From positions 1 to 64,000 of the forward strand of contig WOGZ01000104.1 of the NCBI GenBank assembly GCA_009733775.1: DNA of 64,000 bases. The letters run 5' to 3'. Each line of letters starts with the position of its first letter. Position 1 is the stretch's first letter. Below, piece after piece: positions 54,518-64,000 of this stretch. A model generated the notes under the pieces. It had not been told where the DNA came from and made no database searches. It saw nothing but the letters and a program-made list of their open reading frames with translations. Both the position numbers and the translations under genes were made by a program. Source of the stretch: Alectoria sarmentosa. Taxonomy: Eukaryota > Ascomycota > Lecanoromycetes > Lecanorales > Parmeliaceae.

Positions 54518-56456
54518 CTAATGACCATGCCCATCGTCCCCACCCCCTCTCTGCTCTGGATCCAGCTTGATAAGCGTATCTATCCTCATGATCGCAATAC
54601 ATGCCTCCACCGCACTTTTCAACTGCTTCACTTTGCTCATGCTCGGCTCCAACACGCCCGCCTTGATCTGATCGACCACCTTCCCCCGCGTCAGATCCAA
54701 CCCGTAGTTCTTGTAATTCTTGCGCTTCGCCGTCGCTCTGTCCTCCGCGCTCGGCGACTTTGAAGGCGAAGAGGGCGGGGCAGGGTTGTCTTGTATGCGT
54801 TGGGAGGTGGCGTGCAAAGAGCGTAATTGCGCAACGAGGTCGGAGGAGTCTTTGGCGGCGTTGACGGCAAGGGTGCGCGGGATGATGAGGAGGGATTGGG
54901 CGAATTCGCCAATGGCGAGCTGTTCTCTTGAGCCGACGGTGACGGCGAATTCTTCCAGGTAGATGTGCAGTGCCGTTTCCACGGCGCCGCCTCCGGGCAC
55001 TATGCTGCCGCTTTCGAGCGTGCGTTTCACGGCGGAGAGGGAATCGTGGATTGAGCGCTCCATTTCGTCAAGCTGGTAGTCGTTGGAGCCGCGGAGGATG
55101 ATGGAGGCGGATGTGTGGACCTTTGTGCCTTTGACGAGGATGCATTCGTCGTCTGAGATGCGCTCTTGCACTACCTCTTCCGCATGACCCAGGGAAGCGG
55201 CTTCGAACTTCTCGTCGCCGTTGAGGTCCGAAAGAGAGGAGATCAGCGTTGCGCCTGTGGCCTTTGCTATTCTCCGCAAATCCTCTTTCTTGCATCGCCG
55301 CACAGCCATGGCGCCTTTTTCGATGAACTGTTTGAGGACTAAGTCATCGATGCCTTTTGTGGTAAGCACGACGTTGGCGCCGGCTTTGAGAATCATCTCG
55401 ACACGCTCCATGACCATGCCGGCTTCGCGTTTGCGGATCTGTTCCAGCTGTTGTGGGTCGTCGATTGTGATGTGGACGCCAAGCTTCATGCGCTCTTTCT
55501 GAAGGTTCATGTCTAGGCAGGCGATTTTGGCGTCCGTTATTCGGGTTTTCATGGCTTGCGAGGCCACTGTGCAGTTCAAAGCGTAGCCCTTGACGAGTAC
55601 CGACTCTGTAGAACTCTTTCCGTGCGCTTTAAGAATGTTGACAGCCTTGACAGGGTATTTGATTTCGTTGCGGTTGTTGGTTGATTTGACGGATTGCATG
55701 GCGTCCACCACCATGTTTGAGAAGAATTCTGAATCCGAGCCAATGATCTTGCTAGACATGGAGGTTTTTGCTATGTTTATGAGAGACTCTCTCCCTAGAT
55801 TCTCGACTTTGGTGCTTATGTTCTCGTTCATGTATTTCACCGCTTCTCGAAGTGCCAGCCGGTAACCTGTTATGATTGTGGTTGGATGTATTCGGTTCTT
55901 CATGAGCTCATTCGCTCGCCGTAGCAGTTCCGCAGCTATTAAAACTACTGAAGTCGTTCCATCGCCAACCTGAGGATGATCAGCGAATGGTGCATGATGC
56001 AGGCTTCGGAGGACCAACCTCCTTGTCCTGCTGCTGTGCTAAATCCACCAGTATCTTTCCTGCAGGGTGTTCCACATCAAGAAGGCTCAAGATTGTTGCA
56101 CCGTCGTTGGTCACTGTGACGTCCTGGGATCGCTCAGCAAGGATCGTCTGCAAAAGGCTTGTTCAAGTCCTACCCCAATATCGTCCACCATCATTTTATC
56201 TAGTCCTGAAGGACCAAACGAACTCTTTACTACATTGGCAATAGCTTGTGTGGCAAGAACTATAGGTACATTAGAACCTATCAACCTATAGCCTGGACTG
56301 TAGTCACCATTTTGATCTCGAATATCTGCTCCACTAATCTTTGTTCCACCAAGGACTATTGACCGTTTGTCAGTTGCTGTATCTCTCCAGCGCCCTGAAG
56401 TCTTACTTACAAAGGGTGCCCGCATTCCTAGGTTGCTCAAACATTCCTGCCATCAT
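54518..56456 (-). CDS. TCP1: chaperonin TRiC/CCT subunit alpha
   Basis: One of eight subunits of the cytosolic chaperonin that folds actin and tubulin. Exons 56456-56411, 56355-56308, 56259-56174, 56123-56019 and 55969-54518 give 578 aa; the Met two codons on is also possible. Blocks: FEQPRNAGTLFLGGTKISG, VLATQAIANVVKSSFGPSG, GLDKMMVDDIGDVTVTNDGA, EHPAGKILVDLAQQQDKE, VGDGTTSVV (ATP-binding), AKTSMSSKIIG and GSIVPGGGAVE. The alpha identity rests on the YRLALREAVKYM and KTSMSSK segments and the PTTIITGYRLA motif. An insertion rich in Pro/Ser/Lys (about residues 495-520) lies near the C-terminus. Convergent with prolyl-tRNA synthetase, 190 bp apart. Confidence 0.92.
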
Positions 56457-56814
56457 GCAAATACTGACTGAAGTGGAAACACACAAGCAGTGGATTACAA
56501 CATATTCATAGCTTGCATAAAGTACTTTAGGAATACTTTTTGATAGGGCTGGAAGCGGGACGCGACGCGCTTAGTCTCATAAGGCTGACGCCGACATAGT
56601 CAGTCCTGCCCGAATAATCTATGTTCTCCAGGTGACCACCACGTACAAAATCTCGAATAATTTTCTTGTCACCAACCATAGCTTCACAACATCACATGAG
56701 CTTCACTCAAGATCTAAGGTCCCTGCGGTGAGATACCGCAAAAGCCGGGACCATAATGCAGAGCAAGCCGCCTATACCTCTTCTCCACAGGTGACCGTGC
56801 ATGGAAGTTCAAAA
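56457..56814. promoter_or_regulatory. divergent upstream region of TCP1 (-) and VPS15 (+)
   Basis: About 360 bp between divergent genes. In-frame sequence upstream of the VPS15 Met (from 56632) lacks family likeness, so the start at 56815 is preferred because it gives the N-terminal Gly-2 needed for myristoylation. Confidence 0.4.
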
Positions 56815-59800
56815 ATGGGACAGACATTCTCGCTGGCAACCCTTTCAGCGGGTTCCGCAGGGATCGATGTACCAGAGCTATCAGATCTTTCGTATGAAAA
56901 GTCGCTGGGAACGGCGCGATTCATGAAGAGTATTCGAGCCAGGCATCAACATGGTTTGGTGGTTGTCAAGCTGGTCATGAAACCCTTCCCTCAGCTCGAT
57001 CTCGGCCAGTACGTGAGAGCTATTCGGTGTGAGTAGGTGGCTTGCCAGCGATCTCTAAGAGGAAGGTCTTACTGACATGGTCTGCAGCAGAACGCGAAGC
57101 CCTCAACAACGTTCCGAATGCCCTCGGCTACCAGCGTATTTTTGAAACAGGTACCAATGGGTATTTGGTTCGACAGTACTTTTACAGCTCGTTGTACGAC
57201 CGCATGAGGTGAGTTCGATCCTCGCAGTTGCCGATCAGGTTTTAAGATGAACAGTACACGTCCATTCCTGGAGGACATCGAAAAGAAATGGCTTGCCTAC
57301 CAGCTTCTTTGCGCCTTACGGGACTGTCATGCTCGCAACGTCTATCATGGGGATATCAAGACGGAGAACGTTCTGGTCACCTCGTGGAACTGGCTATATC
57401 TGACGGACTTCTCTTCCTCGTTCAAGAAGACATACCTCCCCGAGGACAACCCTGCGGACTTTTCTTATTACTTCGATACATCAGGAAGGAGGACATGCTA
57501 CCTTGCTCCAGAACGATTCCTTCGGGCTGATGACAAAGACGATGATAGGGGGGTCACATGGGCTATGGATGTCTTTAGTGTCGGATGTGTAATTGCGGAG
57601 CTATTTATTGAAGCTCCCATATTTTCTTTGAGCCAACTCTACAAATACAGAAAAGGGGAGTACGACCCGCAATTTGGCTATCTCGGCAAAATCCAGGACC
57701 AGGATGTGCGCGAGCTGGTTAGCCATATGATACAATTGGAGCCTGAGTCAAGGTTTTCCGCTGAGGAATACTTGAACTTCTGGCGGCGCAAAGCCTTTCC
57801 TGAATATTTCTATAGCTTTCTTCACCAATATATGGGATTGATCACGGATCCTTCATCAGGTCGTGCACCAGTCTTACCAGAAACGGCGAACTTTGGTGAA
57901 GCAGATGATAGAATCGACAGAGTTTACTACGACTTTGACAAGATTTCTTATTTTCTTGGTTACGACAATGACAAGGCTCAAGACAACGCCAGACCGGATT
58001 CGGAAGACTCTTCGGAAGAACTCATCCCTCTTCAGATTGACATACCGAACAACAGACATGAAGCTACTACAGTCGGAAGACGCCCTGTCGATGATGGATC
58101 TCTTATTTTTCTCACGCTTGTGGTGTCCTCATTAAGAAATACCGCCAGATCCACTGCTAGGGTTCGCGCTTGTGATCTTATGCTGGCCTTCGCCGAGAGG
58201 ATCACGGACGAGGCGAAACTTGATCGGGTGCTCCCCTATATAGTAGCAATGCTAAATGATCGTGCCGATATTGTCAAGGTTGCTGCCGTTCGGACCATGG
58301 CTCAGCTGGTCAGGAATTCCTCCGCCCATCGAATGCAGAGCTGACTTTCCGTAGCTATCTATGATCACAGTCGTATCACCCGTCAACGCCTATGTCTTTA
58401 CCGAATATGTTCGTCCTCGGCTACAGCAATTCATCGCAGGCGGCAGCAACAAGGCAAGCCCGGTAGTTCGCGCGACTTACGCTTCTTGCCTTGCTACCTT
58501 GGCACACACCTCGTCCAGTATTTTGGACATGTTACAAGCTCTTCGCGCAGATGGCTCCATCCCGACCGTCGATCCAGAAGCTGAAGACGGCGTAGCTATA
58601 ACTCTGACCTATCAAAACTCATTCGAGGTGGCGAGACTGGACTTGTCAGAGCACTTTGAGGCACACACGAAGGCTCTATTGACTGATGATAATCCATCAG
58701 TCAGACGGGCTTTTCTAGGTTCCGTGTCCAGTCTCTGCGTCTTCTTTGGTAGCTCAAAAGCGAATGATGTCATCCTCAGCCATCTTAATACATACTTGAA
58801 CGACACGGACTGGATCCTAAAATGTGCGTTCTTCCGAACGATCGTTGGAGTTGCCACCTTTGTCGGTGGTACAAGTCTCGAGGAGTTCATCTTGCCTCTC
58901 ATGATACAAGCTCTGACTGACCCGGAAGAATTCGTGGTTCAGAAAGTGCTCTCCTCTTTTGCGAGTATGGCGGAGCTAGGTTTGTTTCAGCGGTCCAGAA
59001 CCTGGGAGATGATAGATCTCGTTGCACGGTTCATGGTGCATCCCAATATTTGGATCCGAGAAGCGGCTGCACATTTCGTCTCTTCCTCAACGCGATATTT
59101 GTCTACAGCGGATCTCCATTGCATTGTGTCTCCGCTTGTACAGCCATATCTCAAATCATCCATTACGAACTTCTCCGAAGTCAGTATACTCGATAATCTC
59201 AGGAGACCCTTGCCTCGACCTATTCTTGAAATGGCTGTGAGTTGGGCCTTAAAAGTCGAGGATGGACTCTTTTGGAAGCCTGTCCAGCAGCAAAGGACGT
59301 TCTCCTTCGGATCCCCTGAACAAGCTCTTCCTACGATATCTTCGAAAGACCTTAGACCCAATGCTCTGAGTAAAATTGCAAAGAACAACGAAGATGAGCA
59401 GTGGATCAAGAGACTACGGAACATAGGCATGAGTACAGATGACGACTTCAAGCTCTTGGCATTGAGGGAATACATCTGGCGTATTGCTCAAAAGCAACTA
59501 AAGACAGGCTCCAAAGGTACTCCATCACACCTGAATAGCATTCTGCTGCTCAAAGAAATGAACGTCACACCACAGACAATCTTCTTTGAAACCCAGAAAA
59601 GAAAGAACAAATCTCGGCGTCGAGCTTCAAGTGTTGAGCACCGCACCAGCGGATCCAAGAATAAGCCAGAAATCGCACCTCATACCATCGCGGATGCCTT
59701 GCTCGATGCGTCTGCTACTATCGATGATCCTCTCTCTCAGCGTAAGAAGTCGTATGCAAATGCCAGGAAAGAAAGGCTTAACAGTACACTCCAAGTGCAA

Positions 59801-61711
59801 AACTTACATATTGAATCACGACGCAGCTCTTCCAACATTAGTTCGCCATTATCCACTTCGCCACGCGGACGGCGTCAGTCCCATCAGACGAATTCAACAG
59901 ATAATAATGACAATGTCCAAAGCGACGGCACGCTTACGCCAACAGATTCTCTCTGGACAGGAGGCGGAACTGGTAGAAGTGGAGGCGTAAAACACAAGCC
60001 CAGTGCTATCAATTTACTGAATCGAAGAGACACCTCCAAAACCGTAGCCGAGACGGGCACGACTTCTGCAAATGCTTTTGGCAAAGTTGACGGCCCTTTC
60101 ACCCGAGAGCCTTCTGAAGCCTCGTCTCATCGTAAAGCAAGCCACATCGATGTGAAAAGAGAGCCGAACAACCAATCCCATGCTGGCCATACGTATGACG
60201 GCAATGATCCCAGTGTCTTGGGGCTTCTTGATTCTTTAGCATCCGAGAATTATCCACATGACATCCACGATTTTGGACCTTTAATTATGCCAATCATTAG
60301 CAAGCGACATGTGATGAAGAAGGCAGATGTTCCAGGATCCGACAAGCCCTGGCGACCGGAGGGAACGTTGATTGCAACATTTGGGGAGCACACGGGCCCA
60401 ATCAATCGGGTTGTACCTTCGCCGGATCATGCTTTCTTCATCACAGGGTCCGATGATGGCACTGTCAAGGTTTGGGATACACTGAGGCTTGAACGAAATC
60501 TTACCCATCGATCCAGGCAGACACACAGTCATGCGGAAGGAGCAAAAGTAAAGTGCTTGTGTTTTGTCGAAAACACTCACACATTCGTCAGCGGCGCGAC
60601 TGATGGTAGCATCAATGTCGTCAAAGTGGATCACACGCTTGTAGGCGACACTTCCAAGTACGGCAGGCTTCGTAATGTACGGGATTATCAGCTACCGGAG
60701 GGCGAGCATGCGGTGTGGCTGGACCATTCCAGGTTGGACACACAATCCGTCTTGCTGTTGGCCACCAACACCTCACGAGTCGTCTCTCTGGATTTGCGGA
60801 ACATGACCGTACTTTACTCTTTCAAAAACCCCGTGCACCACGGCATACCGACTTGCTTCTGTGTCGACCATAAACATGGCTGGATGCTGATTGGAACCTC
60901 ACATGGCGTGCTCGACTTGTGGGACCTCCGCTTTCGGCTACGCCTCAAAGCCTGGGGTCTGGCTGGAGGCACACCAATACACCGTCTGATCGTTCACCCG
61001 TTCAGGACGTATGGCAGATGTGTCTGCGTAGCTGGTGGCACAGGACAAACAGACGTTACAATTTGGGACGTTGAAAAAACAGAATGCCGAGAAGTTTTCC
61101 GCGCCGGAGTCCCCAAGAACACCGGAAAAGAAAATCTAAAAGCCTATGAGCCCTGGAAAGTCGATGACGAAAAACCTGAAGGCATGCTCGGCCGCTTCGC
61201 TACTGCTATCGATCCTTCCGGAGGTGGCAATAGTAATCCAGACAGGGGTATTCGGGCTCTAGCCGTGGGTGTCGATTCACCTGAGCCATCTTGGGAAGGC
61301 AAATACGGTTTCTTTCTCACTGGTGGCGCTGACAAAAAACTCCGCTTCTGGGATGTCACACGTGCGGATGCTTCGACGGTGATCAGTGGTCTTGACGCCG
61401 AAGAAGACCAGCCTAAATTCACGACCTCACATCCTACTACAACCCTGACCGTCAATAGTGAGCGGATATCGCAGGCGGCTCCCTCGACGGCCAATGCTGC
61501 CGCAGGAAACAAAGCAGGCTCGAGTTCTGCAGGTGGTAAGAAGCCGTCGTCACTGGATGTGAAGCCCCCAAGGTCTGCAATTATCAGTAAGCACCAGCAG
61601 CAACTGCTCAGGAGTCATTTGGACACGATATTGGATGTCTGCTTGCTGGAGAGTCCGGTAGGTATGACGGTTAGTGTGGATCGGATGGGGTGCATTTATG
61701 TATTTCAATGA
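56815..61711 (+). CDS. VPS15: VPS15 protein kinase, PI3-kinase regulatory subunit
   Basis: Anchors and activates Vps34 in vacuolar sorting and autophagy. Exons 56815-57028, 57088-57208, 57255-58308 and 58355-61711 give 1581 aa. MGQTFSLA offers a myristoylated Gly-2. The kinase domain has VVVKLVMKP, the catalytic-loop block YHGDIKTENVLVT (HGD in place of HRD, normal for Vps15), YLTDFSSSFKK (DFS in place of DFG) and YLAPERF. HEAT repeats follow (about residues 400-700). The C-terminal WD40 propeller starts at IATFGEHTGPINRVVPSPDH and ends SVDRMGCIYVFQ. Intron 3 (58309-58354) carries GCTGACTTTCCGTAG; reading through it would stop early, so it must be spliced. Confidence 0.94.
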
Positions 61712-62233
61712 TGGGCTGCCACGAGCTGGAAATTATGAGGGTGACTTAAAAAGAGGGTCAAGCATGGTATGGAGATAGCATAGGGATCGATATCGCAAAC
61801 AGCGCTTGTGAAGCATAGCGTTCTCGAACAGCCAGGAGAGGCAGCCCATACTCCTTTCCCCACTTTCGTCTACTCGCCTGGGAGGAACCCCGTATCATTT
61901 CACCCTTCTGCGGTTGTCTAGCCCACTCGCAAAGAGTATTTATCAAGACCCGAGGGGGGGGGAAGGGGGGGTCATCAGCTATTTTGACTAATATACGAAG
62001 TCAGCGCACATTTCTGGAGTCAAATGCAACATTGCCTACCACCAACCCCCCTTCCCAACAGTCTCCCCTGTCGTACGGATAAGAAACTCCTGCTGCAGAT
62101 CTACCTACCGTTCCTGCCTTCCACCCATCCGTGAATTGCTCCGCCATATGATCTCTCTTCTTTCGGCATTGGCTCTTTCACGTCCGGACCCCAAATTTCC
62201 TTCTAGCTTCGAATGCATGCCACAACATTGTAC
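61712..62233. other. intergenic between convergent genes
   Basis: No gene seen. A G run at about 61952-61972 and a pyrimidine-rich stretch at about 62040-62100 are the only features. Confidence 0.5.
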
Positions 62234-63023
62234 TCAAGATGATGGCGGTGATTGAGCGTTTTCGTCCAATCGCTGCTTGAGCTGCACAACAATTGAGTGT
62301 TCCCACAACGCCTTCTCTAGCTCTTGAGACGATTTCGTCACCTTCACAAACATTTCACCCGGGTCTCTTGGAGGCATCTCGGGTTCTCCCTGATCTTCAA
62401 CAATAGACGTAGATACTACTGGAGGTTTCACACTTTCCGAAACTGGCACTTTCATCCCCGTTCTCCGCACAAGTCTGGGCATCAGACCCAGATTCTGCAT
62501 CACTCCTGTAACAGCTTTCATATCGCTATCAAGATATACAGCCCCAATAATAGCCTCGATGGTGCCAGCCATAGTGATCGAACCTACCAATGCATCTTTA
62601 TCAGATGGATTCTTGTTAATGAGCGCATCCAGTCCGTTGATGCGGCCGATCATGTCGAGATTAGCATTTGAGCCTACGTCGGACACAACGCGGGAGAGTC
62701 TTTCTGTTCACCAATAAACCAGGATTCGCTTCATAAAAGGAAATGCTGTCAGCCATACCTCTGGACCCCTCCCCCTTAAACCAATCCTCGACAAGCGCCA
62801 GCTTCAGAACGGTATCGCCAAGGACAGCAAGTCTGCGATTTCCATCCGGGAACCTCTGAAAGCCTCGACTATGACGTTCAGTCCCAGCGCCTTCGACTTC
62901 ACCGGATCGTACGATTGATCCGGGGGCCTGGACGGCTTCCCATAGATATTGAGCGTTTTTGAAGTTATAGCCGATTTTCCTCTGAAGTTTGCAGACTGTA
63001 GGGGCCATACGTACTGCTGCCAT
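62234..63023 (-). CDS. RNase III-like domain protein, catalytic residues degenerate
   Basis: Exons 63023-62759 and 62703-62234 give 244 aa. The RNase III fold is recognisable: LQRKIGYNFKNAQYLWEAVQ, NRRLAVLGDTVLKLAL, LSRVVSDVGSNANLDMIGR and GTIEAIIGAVYLDSDMKAV. In active enzymes the second block reads E-R-L-E-[FW]-L-G-D; here both Glu are Arg and Ala, though the Asp remains. The D-x-x-E block reads G-T-I-E, losing its Asp. No double-strand RNA-binding domain follows, only a charged tail. It may be a structural protein like the RNase III-derived mitochondrial ribosomal proteins, though no clear targeting signal was judged. The 55-nt intron has GGCTGAC early and a GAACAG acceptor. Confidence 0.75.
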
Positions 63024-63323
63024 GTTAGAGAGATCGTGCGAAGCTATTGTCTAGTTAATGGATGCGCAATGCGTCTTTCAAAATGTTATTCTCGGAAACA
63101 CGTGACGAAACCAATTGAAATTGGCCAAATTCAGACTAGCTCGGTTCAGCCTTACACTATAGTTTTCGTTTCTCGAGAATCTCTCAACTGCTAACAGACT
63201 CGAGCCAAACACAAATCTCACCCATAACCGCTATCTCCTTTCTGCTGCTCCAAACCTTACCCATCTCTCCCTCTCTCCCTCCACTCCCAATCCTAAGCTC
63301 GCCTTGCGCGACAAACCGCAACC

Positions 63324-64000
63324 ATGAGGTTAACTGCCGAACTCATCCAAACCTCCCTCTCCTACCTCAACCCCCTCAAAGAACGCGAATTGGATCTCAG
63401 AGGTGCGTTTGAACAAGCTGAAAAGAGCAGATACTACACTTCTTGAGGCGAGCTCCATTGATATCATAAACGAGGACTGCAGGACATAAGATACCCGCGA
63501 TTGAGAATCTGGGCGTTGCCAAGGTTTGTTCTTTTCCCCTTCTCTTACTGCCCCGTCCCTTCTTCCCTTGCAGGCCTCTCTATGGGTACAAGATCGTACT
63601 GAGATATTGTCGCTGAACAGTTGCTGTAGGACCAAGATGCCATCGATTTCACAGACAACGACATAACCGCCCTCTCCAACTTCCCCCTCTCGCCGCGGTT
63701 ACGCACGCTCCTGCTCGCGCGGAACAGGGTCAATAGCATACAACCTACCCTTGCGAACTCGTTGCCGAACTTGACCACCCTGATCCTTACCTCCAACAAT
63801 TTCTCAGAGCTGGCGGATTTGGATGTGCTGAGGAATTTCCCAAGACTCACACATCTATCTTTACTAGAGAATCCTGTGACGAGGCGAGAGGTACGAGAGT
63901 CTGTCCGCTCCTGCAGTGGGGATATGGCTGATTTGGGCAATTTTAGAATTACCGGTATTGGATAATATGGCGCTGTCCCACCGTCCGCTTCCTCGACTAC
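63324..64000 (+). CDS. LEA1: U2 snRNP A' (leucine-rich repeat), 5' part, cut by window end
   Basis: Exons 63324-63402, 63483-63523, 63630-63890 and 63947-64000 (continuing past the window) encode 145 residues. It opens MRLTAELIQTSLSYLNPLKERELDLRG and continues HKIPAIENLGVAKDQDAIDF, LSPRLRTLLLARNRV, NLTTLILTSNNFSEL, LTHLSLLENPVT and the capping motif NYRYWIIWRCPTVRFLDY. This is the leucine-rich repeat domain that holds U2B'' and U2 snRNA stem-loop IV in the spliceosome. Four exons so far is usual for an ascomycete. The C-terminal tail is missing. Confidence 0.93.

Noticed and set aside
58309..58354. VPS15 seemed to be two genes because of a stop at 58342
   Set aside because: A 46-nt intron with GCTGAC and GTAG joins the two frames in phase, giving one full-length VPS15.
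1..64000. Search for tRNA genes, rRNA and CRISPR-like arrays
   Set aside because: No cloverleaf with A and B boxes and no spaced direct repeats were recognised by eye. A tRNA scan would be needed to exclude them fully.

Overview
The window is nuclear DNA from a filamentous ascomycete (Pezizomycotina). The introns are short (about 45-220 nt), with GT(A/G)NGN donors and CTRAC-type branch points just before the acceptor. The gene set is fungal: MDV1, ELP4, VPS15, a PTH11-like receptor, a NACHT-ankyrin STAND protein, an AflR-type Zn2Cys6 factor and DUF3445 and DUF4743 proteins. A leotiomycete-like affiliation is a guess and cannot be settled from this sequence alone.

Layout. 0-4.5 kb: a seven-bladed PLL-type beta-propeller lectin gene (-) and a four-exon gene for a small hydrophilic protein (-). 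4.9-8.4 kb: a decayed tract with the 5' half of an adenylosuccinate lyase gene (frameshifted, truncated, running into a 39-bp minisatellite) and a zinc-finger gene broken by four in-frame stops. 10.4-13.3 kb: an intact GMP synthase gene with 18 introns. 13.7-24 kb: compact housekeeping genes BCP1, ARO7, MDV1, a DUF3445 heme-demethylase-like gene, OPI10/Hikeshi, a Nudix-DUF4743 gene and RPB8. 24.2-25.3 kb: a 995-bp inverted-repeat transposon with a second small element nested in it. 26.4-31 kb: a small secreted Cys-rich protein and a NACHT-ankyrin protein. 31-34 kb: microsatellite-rich noncoding DNA. 34-43 kb: accessory genes (multi-pass membrane protein, PTH11-like receptor, frameshifted Zn2Cys6 factor) with MITE-like elements and a relic of a NACHT gene. 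43.6-64 kb: mostly housekeeping again: ELP4, a 2EXR protein, an aldo-keto reductase, an SH3 membrane protein, cytosolic prolyl-tRNA synthetase, CCT1, VPS15, a catalytically degenerate RNase III-like protein, and the start of U2 snRNP A' (LEA1), cut by the window end.

The most unusual thing I see is a family of related introns in unrelated genes. They begin near GTACGTACATTTCGGAGT and end near GCTGACTCCGAAATNTG..AG, so the two ends are complementary, and some carry an internal GAGACATGTCT-like motif. Clear or partial members lie in the adenylosuccinate lyase relic (two placed back to back with no exon between), GMP synthase, prolyl-tRNA synthetase, the aldo-keto reductase and the NACHT-ankyrin gene. 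They look like introner-like elements with terminal inverted repeats. GMP synthase (18 introns, exons down to 16 nt) looks like a hot spot of intron gain.

All multi-exon models were built by hand from splice consensus, phase agreement and match to the family. The exon sums divide by three in each model I report as intact.
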